NCBI GenBank assembly: GCA_963807925.1
Contig: CAWEDP010000002.1
Span: 2,728,001 to 2,792,000 of the forward strand
DNA length: 64,000 nt
Reading direction: 5' to 3'
From: CAWEDP01 sp963807925
GTDB lineage: Bacteria > Acidobacteriota > Vicinamibacteria > Vicinamibacterales > CAVVIG01
The notes below the pieces were generated by a model that ran no database searches, had not been told where the DNA came from, and was given only the letters and a program-made list of their open reading frames with translations. How positions within the stretch are numbered: position 1 is the first letter of the stretch; each line of letters starts with the position of its first letter. The translations under genes were made by a program, and so were the position numbers. This document shows positions 1-9,760 of this stretch, piece after piece.

Positions 1-1475
1 ACGTGGACGTCCAGTCCGTGCGGCACCACGACCACGTACTTCGGCACGTCGGCGGGAAGCGCGCGGATTTGGTCGGCCTTGTCGGAGTCGGCCTTGTCGA
101 ACGCCCGCGCCGTCGCCGGATCGGGCCCCCACACGTGAAAGTAGGTGACAAAGCTGTCGGCAACGGTGGCCGCGCCGCCGAGACACCAGGCGACCGTCAG
201 AAACGCGGGTCCCCGGCCCTTCAGACGATTCCGGGCCCACCGCACGCTGGCGTCGTAGGCACCCACCGCGCCGATCGCGGCGAAGGTGAACACCGGCGGC
301 GTCATCAGGACGGCACGGAGCGCATGCGGGAGATCCTCGTCGGACAGCACGGCTGGAAGCGCTCCGATCGCGAGCCAGCAGACGAGAAAGAAGTGCGGCG
401 CTTCCCGTGCCGCGCGCGCCAGCGACCGCGACAGCCCCCACAGAAACAGCAGCCCGATCGGCCAGAAGAGCTCCGGACGTCCAAGACGCGACACGATCTG
501 CTGTTGGCCGGCGCTCGCCCCCAAAAGCGCGGCCAGGCTGCCGAGCCATGGGCGCCCGGTCAGGTTGTGCCGCGGGTTGGTGTCGCCCACCACGTTGAAC
601 ATCGCCATCGTCACGGCCAGGTTGCGGGCGAGGCGACCGACAGGGGTCTTCGATTCGAAGACCGAGATCTGACCGGCGCGACCGAAGAAATCGCGTGGAT
701 GGCCGACGAAGTAGATCGCGAGCGGCGCGGTCGCGATCACCGCCCCGGCGAGGACCACGGTCACGTGCACCCGGAAGGCGCGGGTCCTCCCCTGCCGTCG
801 GGCGTCCACGCGCTGCAGCGCGAACAGCACGACCGCCAGCAGCGGCACGACTCGATACGCGGTGTAGGAATGAAACCCGAGGCCGAACACCAGACCCGCC
901 AGCAGCGCCAGGGGCCAGCTCGCGCGCCTCCAGCTCACGAGCAGGAGATAGAACGCCCAGACGGTCCAGAACGGCGCCCCGATCGCGCGAAGTCCGAGCC
1001 GCGAGACGAGAACGTGCCAGATGCTCGTGGCGACGAGGAACGTGGCGACGAGGGCGATCCGCGCCCCGTCGCCCGGTCCACCGGTGCTTGCGCCGGCCAG
1101 CCCGCCGCCTGCGGCAAACAGCTCGCGGATCAACCAGAACAGCCCGGCGAGTGTCCCGACGCCGAACACGGCTGACACGGCGCGTAAGGCCCACGGCCTG
1201 GGGCCGAAGAGCCACACGGACACGGCCTGAAGGTTGATGAACAGCCCCTCGCGACCGTTGTTCGCCGGATAGAACACTCGGACGGCATGGTCGTGGACGA
1301 CCCGCAGCGCGTCGATGCCGTTGATGGCCTCGTCGGAGTGAAGGCCCGGGGGGTAGCGCGGCAGATGGTACAGGCGCAGAAAGGCGCCGACGAGAAGGAT
1401 CGCCGCCAGCGCCAGGACGACGGCGCGCCGCGGCGGCGCTTCGCCACCTCGCCGCTCGGTGTCGGCAGCCCCCAA
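1..1475 (-). CDS. GT39-like membrane glycosyltransferase, C-terminus off the left edge
   Basis: An open frame runs without a stop from about 1475 to the left edge, about 490 residues, and the C-terminus is missing. After a short polar start there is a membrane segment, then the motif LHSDEAINGIDAL and REGLF about 35 residues on, followed by many hydrophobic segments. The acidic DEA motif in the first periplasmic loop and the multi-spanning layout are typical of the GT39/ArnT-like (C-fold) family, which moves a sugar from a polyprenyl-phosphate carrier to a target outside the inner membrane. There is no ATG. TTG at 1475, five bases after the stop of the upstream gene, is the best start, but no clear ribosome site is seen. 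It is the last gene of the exported-cytochrome cluster, so it may modify an exported product. The substrate is unknown. Confidence 0.7.
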   Translation of the reverse strand, partial: MGAADTERRGGEAPPRRAVVLALAAILLVGAFLRLYHLPRYPPGLHSDEAINGIDALRVVHDHAVRVFYPANNGREGLFINLQAVSVWLFGPRPWALRAVSAVFGVGTLAGLFWLIRELFAAGGGLAGASTGGPGDGARIALVATFLVATSIWHVLVSRLGLRAIGAPFWTVWAFYLLLVSWRRASWPLALLAGLVFGLGFHSYTAYRVVPLLAVVLFALQRVDARRQGRTRAFRVHVTVVLAGAVIATAPLAIYFVGHPRDFFGRAGQISVFESKTPVGRLARNLAVTMAMFNVVGDTNPRHNLTGRPWLGSLAALLGASAGQQQIVSRLGRPELFWPIGLLFLWGLSRSLARAAREAPHFFLVCWLAIGALPAVLSDEDLPHALRAVLMTPPVFTFAAIGAVGAYDASVRWARNRLKGRGPAFLTVAWCLGGAATVADSFVTYFHVWGPDPATARAFDKADSDKADQIRALPADVPKYVVVVPHGLDVH

Positions 1476-1479
1476 GGAG

Positions 1480-2515
1480 CTACTGCAGGAGGCCGGTCGT
1501 GTTGCGCTTCGGCACGTAGCCGACCGGGATGCGCGTCACCTCTTTCATCGATCGCACATCGACGACCGAGACGTCGTTGGTCACGGGATTGGCCACGTAC
1601 GCGGTCCTGCCGTCCGGCGTGAGCGTGACCCAGCCGGCGCCTTTGCCGCCGAGCTCGGCACTCCCCACCAGCTGAAGGTCCGGCAGCGAGTACCAGGTAC
1701 AGGTAATTGTTCAACCGGCTGCAGACCACGAGCGTCCTGCCGTCGGCGGTCACGGCCATGCCGTGCGACGGATCGGAACCCGCGGTGACCGGGGCCTTGC
1801 CCGGCGGCAGGTCGGGGTTCTTGATCCGCCGGATTTCCTTGTGCGTCGCGAAGTCCACGACGGCGAAGCCGTTGAAATCGGTCAGCTGGACGAAGATCCA
1901 CCTGGTCGAGCCGTCGGCATTCGCCGCAAACGCCATCGGACGGATGCCGAGATCCATCTCGAGCGTCCACGCCGGCTGCTCGGTCGCCGCGTCGAACACG
2001 TTGATCGTCTTGCCGGCGATCGAGCCGGCGACGACGTACTTGCCGTCCGGCGTCACGTACGCGTTGTGAATGGCGCCCCTGGTCGGCAGCGTCTTGACGT
2101 CCTTCAGCGAGGCGGTGTCGATCACGTCGACGCCGCCGGGCGCCTGGATGATCCCGACATACACCCGTCGCCCGTCCTTCGCGACGGCAATGTTGTTGGG
2201 GTGTCCGCTCAGCGGGATGCGCGTGGTCACCTTCAGCGTCTTCGCGTCGACGACGTCGAGCGAGGCCTCCGCTTCGTTGCTGATGTAGATGCGGCTGCCG
2301 TCCGGGGCCACCGCGGCGCCGTGATTCACCTCGATCCCCGTGATGACTCCCACCACCTTGTTGGTGGCCGCGTCGATCACGTGGACGTTGTCACCCGCGC
2401 TGTTGGTCTGGACAATCACGACCCTCCTGTTGTCCGCGGCGGACATCGGCGACGTCCACCACAGGATCGCGACCGCTGCCGCGAGACACCGCCGGAAGAA
2501 TCGACTGCTCGTCAT
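1480..2515 (-). CDS. Secreted YVTN beta-propeller protein, frame broken near 1695
   Basis: The ATG at 2515 has AGGAG eight bases upstream and is followed by a signal peptide ending around SAADNR. The mature protein has repeated blades with DG.R.YI/V and VVDA/VIDTA strands, typical of the YVTN family beta-propeller. Such proteins sit in the periplasm or outside the cell, and their roles are mostly unassigned. The reading frame breaks after NNYLY. Dropping one C near 1695 rejoins the last blades (PDGRTAYVANPVTNDVSVVD) and gives about 344 residues ending at the TAG at 1480-1482. Without that correction the frame runs on into the next gene as nonsense. The break is probably a sequence error, because the downstream blades are intact. 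It lies 46 bases after the small cytochrome and 5 bases before the glycosyltransferase, consistent with one operon. Confidence 0.8.
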
Positions 2516-2561
2516 CGTGTCTGCTCCTGACACCGCGTTGCCGCCGCGTTGAAGGATTGCA

Positions 2562-2984
2562 TCAATCGGTCCGACCGAGCACGAAGGCTTTCAGGATCTG
2601 CCACTCCGGATCGTCCTGGGACTTGAAGTGCTTTCCGCCGTTGTGAAAGAAGTCGCCGCCGGCCTGCTCTTCGAGCGGGTGGACCAGCAGCAGGCTCTTC
2701 AGGCTGCCCGGCACCACGACGCGCCGCACGGCCTCGAAGTTCCTGCGGGATTCCTCGTCGGTCCACGACGTGGCGCCGGGGCGGAGCGGCTGCAGGCGCA
2801 GCGGCGTACCGCTCCCATGGCACGCGATGCATCGCGCGTGTCCGGGACGCTTGGCCAGGAAGATCGGCTGCACCCTGGTCTTGAAGAACTCGAAGTCGAG
2901 AGAGGCGGGAGACGCCGCCTGCTGCGCGTTCAACGCCGCCAGGAACACTGCCCACATCACAATCGTTGCGCGCACGACGGACAC
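2562..2984 (-). CDS. Small exported monohaem cytochrome c
   Basis: This 140-residue protein has an N-terminal signal segment (residues 1-20). A single haem-binding CIACH follows (C52, C55, H56), preceded by FEFFKTRVQPIFLAKRPG. That context resembles the planctomycete-type cytochrome c domain found beside DUF1587/1592 proteins. It should be a periplasmic electron carrier or haem sensor. A later Met is not obvious as the distal ligand, so the redox role is unsettled. It lies between the ankyrin and YVTN genes on the same strand. Confidence 0.75.
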   Translation of the reverse strand: MSVVRATIVMWAVFLAALNAQQAASPASLDFEFFKTRVQPIFLAKRPGHARCIACHGSGTPLRLQPLRPGATSWTDEESRRNFEAVRRVVVPGSLKSLLLVHPLEEQAGGDFFHNGGKHFKSQDDPEWQILKAFVLGRTD

Positions 2985-3011
2985 CTCCTCAATCGTGAAC
3001 GGAGACGGCGG

Positions 3012-4379
3012 TCACTTTCGCGGTGCGCCCTTCGCGCTCGCTCCAGGTCGGGCGCCGTGCTCGACCAGCAACGCGACGACCGCCTCGTACTTCAAGGCCT
3101 TGGCGCCGTCGAGCGCCGTGCGGCCGTCGGTGTTGGCGCGATTGGCGTCGACGCCGAGGTCCAGCAGCAGCCTGACGGCCTCGAGGGTCCGCGCCTCGCG
3201 CCCCTCGCGCGCCGGTTGAACCCACGCCCGCCCGCCGCCCATGCCGGTCGCCGCCATCAATGCCGTCGTCACCTCGGTCCGGCGCTGGAACGCTTCGCCT
3301 CGTCCGTCCACCATGCGTTCACCGTGGTGCACGAACAGCGGATCGGCGCCGTGCGCCAGCAGGAGGCGCATGATGCCCGGCTCGCTCCACCGCGACGCCA
3401 GCCAGAACGGCGTCGCGCCCACCAGCTCGGGGGCGAAGTTGAAGTCCTCCGACAATCGCCGGGTCGGAGTCCACGTGCGGAGCGGAGCGTTCGCGTCGGC
3501 GCCGTAGGTCAGGAGCGCCGCGACGGTCGGCTCGTCGCGGCGCATGATGGCCTCGTGAAGGGCCGTGAAGCCGGCCGGCGCCAGATTGGGATCGGCGCCG
3601 CGCTCCAGCAGGAACTCCACGAGATCGCCGAACCCAGAATGGGCGGCCAGGGTGACGGCGCTCACGCCCCAGGCGTCGGCGTCGTTCACGTCGGACCCGG
3701 CCGCGACGAGCAGCCTCGCCGACGCGAGGTCGCCGACCCGGGCCGCGAAGAGCAACGGCGTCTCGTGGCCGGCTGGAATGTCGCGGTTGTACGGGAGGTA
3801 GCCGTGCGGCGGCACGGCCATCACCTGGCTCCACGTCTCGGACCGGGCCCGAAGGTCGGCCCCGTGGACCAGGAGCGCCTTCACCACCCCGGGATGTTTC
3901 TGCGCCACGGCCCACATCAGCGCCGTCTGCCGGCGCGGGCCTCGCGCGTTGACATCCGCGCCCTTCGCGATCAGTTGTTCGACCACGGCGGCACTTCCCC
4001 CGCGCGCGGCCACCATGAGCGGGGTTTCGCCCGCCAGGAGCGCCACGTTCGGATTCGCACCCGCCTCGAGCAGTCTCCGGACCATCGCCTCGCTGCCGTT
4101 CAGGCTGGCCGTCCAGAGCGGGGTGACGCCGAGGTCGTTGGCCGCGTTCACCCTGGCCCCGGCCCGGATCAGCAGGTCGGCGCCCGCCACGTCGTCGCGA
4201 TAACTCGCCCAGTGCAGTGCGGTGGTGCCGTCTGCCTCGGCGGCGTTCACCCGCGCGCCCTTCCGGACCAGCGCGCGGATTGCCGCCACATCGCCGCTCC
4301 TGGCCGCGTCCACGATGGGCGGACGGCCGCCGGCGGCGACCGAGAGGAACGCGAGGACGATCGGAATCGCGCGCGGCAT
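3012..4379 (-). CDS. Exported ankyrin-repeat protein
   Basis: The ATG at 4379 directly follows the TGA of the DUF1552 gene (4381-4383). A longer in-frame start at 4430 would run back into that gene and is less likely. The N-terminus MPRAIPIVLAFLSVAAGG is a signal peptide. About ten ankyrin repeats follow (GADVNARG, TALHWAS, GADPNLAPAGFTALHEA and similar), broken by a longer insert around the stretch beginning ARSETWSQVM. Total length is 455 residues. Ankyrin repeats bind proteins. With an export signal this one presumably acts in the periplasm, perhaps as a scaffold for the haem protein and DUF1552 protein encoded just upstream. The partner is inferred from gene order only. Confidence 0.8.
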   Translation of the reverse strand: MPRAIPIVLAFLSVAAGGRPPIVDAARSGDVAAIRALVRKGARVNAAEADGTTALHWASYRDDVAGADLLIRAGARVNAANDLGVTPLWTASLNGSEAMVRRLLEAGANPNVALLAGETPLMVAARGGSAAVVEQLIAKGADVNARGPRRQTALMWAVAQKHPGVVKALLVHGADLRARSETWSQVMAVPPHGYLPYNRDIPAGHETPLLFAARVGDLASARLLVAAGSDVNDADAWGVSAVTLAAHSGFGDLVEFLLERGADPNLAPAGFTALHEAIMRRDEPTVAALLTYGADANAPLRTWTPTRRLSEDFNFAPELVGATPFWLASRWSEPGIMRLLLAHGADPLFVHHGERMVDGRGEAFQRRTEVTTALMAATGMGGGRAWVQPAREGREARTLEAVRLLLDLGVDANRANTDGRTALDGAKALKYEAVVALLVEHGARPGASAKGAPRK

Positions 4380-4380
4380 G

Positions 4381-5718
4381 TCAGATGCCCGAGAGCGTGT
4401 CGATCGACAGCTTCCCCGTGCTCCCGCCAATCCGATCGACCGGCACTCCCATCTTGTCCATCAGCGTCACGAGCAGGTTGGCCATCATCGGCTTGTCGGC
4501 GTACTTCACGTGGCGGCCGCCCTTGAGACGGCCCGAACCGCCGCCGACGACCACGAGCGGCAGGTTGTCGCCCGAGTGGCGCTGGCTGTTGGAAATGCCG
4601 GCGCCGTACAGCACGATCGTGTGATCCAGCAGCGACCCGTCGCCGTCGGGTGTCGCCGCCAGCCTGGACAGGTAGCGTGCGAGCAGCTCCGCGTGATAGC
4701 GGTTGATCTTCGACATGCGGGCGACGAGCTCGGGGATGTCGTTGTGATGGGAGAGCGGATGGTGCGCCTCGGGGACGCCGATCTGCGGATACGGCCGGGC
4801 GCTCTGCTCTTTGCCGATCATGAACGAGATCACGCGAGTCAGATCCGACTGCAGCGCCAGGAGCTGCAGATCCTGCATCAGCGCCAGATGATCCTCGAAT
4901 ACGGGCGGCGCCCCCTGTGGCTGCTCGAGCGTCGGCAGATCCAGATCGTGCTGCTGTTCGGCTCGTTGAATGCGCCGCTCGACGTCGCGCACGGCGTCGG
5001 CGTACTCGTCGACCTTCTGCTGATCCTGCGGGCCCAGATCGCTCCGGAGCGCGGCCAGCTTGTCGGCGACCGAATCGAGAATGCTCTTGCGCTGCCGGAG
5101 CCGCGCCTCGCGCGCGCCACGCTCCGTGCTGCCGCTGTCGCCGAACAGCTGCTCGAAGACCGCGCGCGGATTCCATTCCATCGGCAGCGGCTGCGTCGGA
5201 CTGCGCCACGACAGCGTGTGCGTGTACACGCAGCTCAGGTTGCCGGTGCAGGCGCCGGCGTTGGCCGGCGCATCCATGGACAGCTCGAGCGAGGCGACCT
5301 GGGTCTCGCCGGCGAAATGGCGCGCGAGCAGCTGATCCATCGACACGTCCGCGAAGATCTCGATCTCGTTGCGTCCCCCGCGCGTCGTGCCGGTCAGAAA
5401 CGATCCCGATGCGCCGGCGTGAATGTAGTTCCAGCTCGCTTTGATGCCCGAGAGGACGAGCATCTGCTCCCGATAGGGCGCGAGCGGCTGGAGGATGGGG
5501 GAGAGCTCGAAGGCGGCGCCTTCGCCCTTCGGGAGCCAGTACTCCATCGCCATCCCGTTGGGCACGTAGAAGGTCTGGAACCGCGTCGCGCGATTGGCGG
5601 CGGCGACGGCAGGCCGCGCGAACGGGGGAAGCATCGCCTCGAGGAGCGGCAGCGCCAGCGTCGCGCCCGCGCCTTTGAGGACGGTCCGCCGCGGGAGCGA
5701 TTTGTGGAGAAACGTCAC
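4381..5718 (-). CDS. Tat-exported DUF1552 protein
   Basis: The 445-residue protein begins with PRRTVLKG (residues 9-16) and a hydrophobic stretch ending in an AVAAA-like site, a twin-arginine signal. This implies folding in the cytoplasm before export. The body matches the DUF1552 family, with FYVPNGMAMEYWLP near the start, HAGASGSFLTG, and an AHHPLSHHND segment and LYGAGISNSQRHSGDNLP later. The histidine-rich segments and the HSGDNLPLVVVGG end resemble alkaline-phosphatase-fold DUF1501-like proteins, so a metal site is plausible. No reaction is established. The gene starts 12 bases after the end of the DUF1592 gene, so the two are probably co-transcribed, as is common in Acidobacteriota and Planctomycetes. 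Confidence 0.8.
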   Translation of the reverse strand: MTFLHKSLPRRTVLKGAGATLALPLLEAMLPPFARPAVAAANRATRFQTFYVPNGMAMEYWLPKGEGAAFELSPILQPLAPYREQMLVLSGIKASWNYIHAGASGSFLTGTTRGGRNEIEIFADVSMDQLLARHFAGETQVASLELSMDAPANAGACTGNLSCVYTHTLSWRSPTQPLPMEWNPRAVFEQLFGDSGSTERGAREARLRQRKSILDSVADKLAALRSDLGPQDQQKVDEYADAVRDVERRIQRAEQQHDLDLPTLEQPQGAPPVFEDHLALMQDLQLLALQSDLTRVISFMIGKEQSARPYPQIGVPEAHHPLSHHNDIPELVARMSKINRYHAELLARYLSRLAATPDGDGSLLDHTIVLYGAGISNSQRHSGDNLPLVVVGGGSGRLKGGRHVKYADKPMMANLLVTLMDKMGVPVDRIGGSTGKLSIDTLSGI

Positions 5719-5730
5719 GTCGGCTCCTTC

Positions 5731-8221
5731 TCAGTTGGACGCGGGCCGCGGCGATCGCGTCAGGAAGGTCGGGCTCTGCACGATCCCGAGGATGAGCGCC
5801 GACCATCGGTAGTCGCGGGCTGCGGCCTCGCGGACGATTCTTCTCACCAGCGGCCGGTCGAAGTACTCGACCCGCCGCCCGAGGGCGTACGCGAGCAGCT
5901 TCTCGGTGACCGTGCGCGGGAACTGCTCCGGCTGTGCGAGCAGCAGCCTCCTCAATCCCGCCAACCCGACAACCGTCTCCCCGCTCGTCGTGGCGCCGCT
6001 CGCGTCCACCGGCCGGCCGGATTCGTCGACCGTGCGCCATCCGCCGATCACATCGAAATTCTCGAGAGCGAAGCCGAGGGGATCGATCACCGAATGACAG
6101 CTGTTGCACGACGGATTCTTCCGGTGCTCGGCCAGCCGCTCGCGGATCGACGCGGGGACCTCGCCCGACTTGTTGTCGGCCAGATTCGTGTCGACGCCGG
6201 GCGGCGGCGGCGGCACCGGCAAGCCGAGGATGTTGTTCAGGAGCCACTTGCCCCGCAACACCGGCGACGTGCGATCGGGGTACGAGGTCGTCGCCAGCAG
6301 CGCACCCTGCGCGAGCAGGCCGCCGCGCTGATCGTGATTCGGCAGCGTCACCCGGCGGAACCGGCTGCCGTTGACACCCGCGATGCCGTAGTGACGGGCG
6401 AGCCGCTCGTTGACGAACGTGTAGTCGGCGTTCAACAGATCCGCGACGCTCCGATCCTCGCGAATGGTGCTGCCGACGAACAGCTCGGTTTCCCGCTGGA
6501 ACGCCTGCATGAGGCTCAGGTCGTAGTTCGGATACCGCTCGGGATCGACCACGACCTCCTCGACGCGGCGCAGGTTCAGCCACTGGGCCGCGAAGTTGTC
6601 GACCAGGGAGCCGACGGCGCGCCGATCCGCCAGCATGCGCCGGACTTCACGCTCGAGCGTCGCCGACGCGCCGAGCTCGCCGCGCTCGGCCAGCGACAGC
6701 AGCCGCTCGTCGGGGAGGCTGCTCCACAGGAAGAACGACAGGCGCGACGCGATCTCGAGATCGCTCAGGCGAGACGCGCCGGCGTCCGCCGGCCGATCCG
6801 GGTAGACACGCAGCAGGAAATCGGGGTCGACGAGCATGCGCTCGAGCGCAAGCTGAATGCCGGCATCGAAGGGCCCGCCGTCGCGGCGGCCGTCATCGAA
6901 GAACCCGAGGAGCGCCTCCACGTCGGCGCGCGTCACCGGGCGCCGGTAGGCGAGCCGCGCCATCCGCGACAGAATTCTGGTCGCGCACGCGCGCTCCTCG
7001 TCGAGCCGCTTCGGCTGGCACACGAAAATCGCGCGGCGGCTCGGCGTGTCCGGTGCCGCCCGTGCGCTTCGGTAGGGACCGCCGATCTGGACCGACCCCA
7101 CGTTGGCGTAGTCCATGTACACCTGATCGTTCGCAATCACGCGTCCGCGCTGCAGCGGCTGCGGCAGCCCTTCGGGCTCCCACAGTTCGCGGACGAACGA
7201 GACGCCGACGATGTGGGGACCCGCCTCGATCGGGACGCGAATCTCCAGGCCCGCGTCGCCGCCGATCTGCATGTACTTCTCCCACGAGTCGTCACCCGCA
7301 AAGCCAGGCTCCCCGTCACCGGCGTAGCTGGCCGCGGCGGCGCGGCCCTGCGCCTTTCCGCCCACCGTGAACCGCCTCAGCAGCCTGCCGTCCACCCTGA
7401 TCTCGAGCTGCTGCGGCCACCCCATGCCCTTCAGGTAGTCCTGATACTGGCGCTGGAGCCGCACCTTGATCAGGTACTCGGCATCGACGGGGAAGTTGTG
7501 GTGAATCGCCAGGCCGCCTCGCGACCCGAGCGGAAGATCCTCGCTCTGCCGATCGTCCTGGATGACGAACAGCGGAATCTCGAACCGCTCCAGCGTCGGG
7601 CTGACGGGAGGGAGACCGACGGCGAGCCGCGTCACCTGACGAGCGACCGAGAGGTAGCGATCGAGGTGTGCCGTCGAGATCGAAAGGCTGTCGGCGAAGT
7701 TGTCGAAGCTGCCGTCGGCCGTCTCGTCTCCCGGCAGCAGCGGCTTCACGTCGAGATCGACTGCGAGCAGATCGCGGATCGCGTTGTTGTATTCCGCGCG
7801 ATTGAGGCGATGGACGGCTGCAAGTCGTCCGGGATTGGGGTGCGCGTCCCACGCACGGTCGATGTCGCGTTCGAGCGCCGAGGCGACCGCAGCATACGTC
7901 GCTTGATCGGGCCGGGGCCGGCCCGCCGGCGGCATCGATCCCGCCCGAAGCTTCGTGACGACCTTCTCCCAAACCTCGGCGTGAGCCGCGGGGTCCGCCG
8001 CGTCGAGGCTCTCGAGATCCAGCCCGGCGGTGCGCAGCCGCGCGCTGTGGCAGGTGAGGCAGGTACTGGGCGATGACCGGGCGCGCAGCCAGAGAAGAGG
8101 CAGGAAGACCGCCGGTCCCGGTCTGTCGTGCCGACGGCTGCACCGCCAACAGAATGGCGCCCATCGAGCCTCCCGCCAGAAGGGCCACGACCCGGCGGCG
8201 CGAGCGATTCGCGTCCTTCAC
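5731..8221 (-). CDS. Dihaem DUF1587/1592/1588/1585 protein, frame broken near 8067
   Basis: GTG at 8221, with GGGAG eight bases upstream, starts a signal peptide (RRRVVALLAGGSMGAILLAV). The frame then breaks. Removing one C near 8067 turns IAQYLPHLP into IAQYCLTCHSAR, restoring the expected N-terminal haem motif CLTCH and giving about 829 residues. The domains in order are a cytochrome-like N-terminus, DUF1587 (VHRLNRAEYNNAIRDLL), DUF1595 (LAYRRPVTRADVEALL), DUF1592 (LEIASRLSFFLWSSLPDE), DUF1588 (ERLARHYGI, RGKWLLNNILG), a second haem motif CNSCH, and DUF1585 (AYALGRRVEYFDRP). This multidomain layout is typical of large exported proteins in Planctomycetes and Acidobacteriota. The function is unknown. 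An oxidative role on a polymer or other large substrate is only a guess. It heads the minus-strand operon. Confidence 0.82.
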
Positions 8222-8416
8222 AGCGACAGCTCCCACAACCCGCCCGTGCGGGGTGTCCCGGATGAATCAGACGCCGACGCCGATCCGGGTCATTCTGCCC
8301 GAACCCCTATCGCAAGCAAAGGGAAAACCCGTCGCGTCATCCGTGTACGATGCGGGCGGGAGGTCGGATGCGAACGCGGCACCCACCGGTGTCGGTTCGC
8401 GCCGATGGAGGAGAAC

Positions 8417-9403
8417 ATGACCAACGCACGCAAATGGGCGCTTGTCGTCGGGCTCGTGGCTCTGGCGTCGGGTTTCCCGGCGTCGCAGCAACAAGCGCCG
8501 CCCGGCTCCCCGACGTCGCTGCCGCCGCCGCCCGCGAGAGAGCCGGCGTGGGCCTTTCCCGTCCAGGCGGGGTCGTTGCCCGCCGAGACCCCCGGTCCGA
8601 AGTCGGTGCCTGGCAGCACCAGGACGTACACGCCGATGCAGATCGACGATCTGTTCAATCCGCCCGACTGGTTTCCCGACGAGCACGGTCCTGCCCCCTC
8701 GATCGTGCAGAAGGGACACGGCATGGCGTTCGCCTGCGGCTCGTGTCACCTGATGTCGGGCGTGGGACATCCCGAGTCGGGCGACGTGACCGGGTCAACG
8801 GCCGCCTACCTCGTCCGACAGATGGAAGACTTCAAGTCGGGCGCCAGGAACGATTACGCCCGCATGAACGTCATCGCCCGCGAGCTCTCGGACGAGGAAG
8901 CGCGGCAGGCCGCGCAGTGGTTCGCCTCGCTGCCGCGACGCCGCTGGTCGCGGGTCGTCGAAGCGGCAATGGTGCCGAAGAGCTTCGTCGGCCAGGGCCG
9001 CATGCGCTTCGCGGATCCGAAGGGCGGCATGGAGCCGATCGGCGCGCGCATCATCACGTTGCCCGAGGATCAGGAGCGCGCGCGGCTGCGCGATCCGAAG
9101 TCCGGGTTCGTGTCGTACGTGCCTCCGGGGAGCCTCGCCAGGGGCAAGGCGCTCGTCGAGTCGGGCGGCGGCGGCAAGACCATCGCGTGCAGCATCTGCC
9201 ACGGCGACGGCATGAAGGGGCTGGCGAACGTCCCGCGAATCGCGGGCTTGCACCCGATCTACATCGTCCGCCAGCTCCATCTGTTCAAGGACGGCGACCG
9301 CAAGGGACCCGACTCGCCGCTGATGAGGAAGCCGCTCAGGAACCTGACCGACGCCGACATCCTGAATATCGCGGCGTACGTCGGATCGTTGGCTCCAGAA
9401 TAG
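8417..9403 (+). CDS. Exported dihaem cytochrome c
   Basis: The ATG at 8417 is preceded by GGAGG at 8407-8411. The ATG at 8405 overlaps that site and is less likely. The 328-residue protein has a signal peptide (residues 1-23) and a proline-rich linker. Two cytochrome c domains follow, with CGSCH (C107, C110, H111) and CSICH (C258, C261, H262). Each is followed by a similar AYLVRQ/IYIVRQL segment, the repeat pattern of cytochrome c4-like dihaem proteins. It would carry electrons in the periplasm. It is transcribed away from the DUF1592 gene across a 195-base gap, so it is a likely redox partner of that cluster. Confidence 0.85.
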   Translation: MTNARKWALVVGLVALASGFPASQQQAPPGSPTSLPPPPAREPAWAFPVQAGSLPAETPGPKSVPGSTRTYTPMQIDDLFNPPDWFPDEHGPAPSIVQKGHGMAFACGSCHLMSGVGHPESGDVTGSTAAYLVRQMEDFKSGARNDYARMNVIARELSDEEARQAAQWFASLPRRRWSRVVEAAMVPKSFVGQGRMRFADPKGGMEPIGARIITLPEDQERARLRDPKSGFVSYVPPGSLARGKALVESGGGGKTIACSICHGDGMKGLANVPRIAGLHPIYIVRQLHLFKDGDRKGPDSPLMRKPLRNLTDADILNIAAYVGSLAPE

Positions 9404-9430
9404 TCGCCTGCGGCGGGAGAGAGCGCCGCC

Positions 9431-9721
9431 TCAGATGCCGTCGCGCCAGGCCGCTGCGGCCGCGGAGATCTCGGCTGACTCGCGGATGGGCAGGATCGCC
9501 CGAGCGGTGAACTTCAGAAACGGAGTCCACGGAGTGGTCGTCTTGGCGAGGTCGGCCGCGCTGGCGGCTTCGATCAGGGCGACGCCCCCGTCGCCGTCCG
9601 CGAAGCCGTAGAAGGCCTGGAACTGCCCCGGTCCTGGCTGCCATTTCGAAAACAGCTGGAGCGATCGTTTCTGGCCGCTCTCAGAGTGATCGATGAACTC
9701 CCACGTGACGTGAAACAGCAT
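9431..9721 (-). CDS. DUF3303-like small protein
   Basis: This 96-residue protein starts MLFHVTWEFID with AGGAG about seven bases upstream. It has the LFSKWQPGPG and GFADGDGGVALIE segments seen in DUF3303 (ferredoxin-like, dimeric alpha-beta barrel-like) proteins. The role is unknown. The family is small and cytoplasmic and has no catalytic assignment. It follows DUF2461 by 23 bases and converges on the dihaem cytochrome gene. Confidence 0.6.
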   Translation of the reverse strand: MLFHVTWEFIDHSESGQKRSLQLFSKWQPGPGQFQAFYGFADGDGGVALIEAASAADLAKTTTPWTPFLKFTARAILPIRESAEISAAAAAWRDGI

Positions 9722-9736
9722 TGATCGTCTCCTGTG

Positions 9737-9760
9737 GGCCCGGATTATATACGCCGGGCC
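9737..9760. other. Inverted repeat with a TATAAT box in its loop
   Basis: GGCCCGG (9737-9743) pairs with CCGGGCC (9754-9760) around a ten-base AT-rich loop. On the minus strand the loop reads TATAAT (plus 9744-9749), 23 bases before the DUF3303 start. No good -35 box is seen, so it may be a weak promoter for DUF3303, a transcript-end hairpin for the DUF2461 gene, or neither. Confidence 0.35.

Noticed and set aside
4222..8076. Open frame of 1284 codons on the plus strand
   Set aside because: It lies opposite the DUF1552 and DUF1592 genes, whose protein motifs are clear.
8222..8416. Promoters in the divergent gap between the DUF1592 gene and the dihaem cytochrome
   Set aside because: Candidate boxes such as TACGAT and TTGCTT have no good partner at the right spacing, so no call was made.
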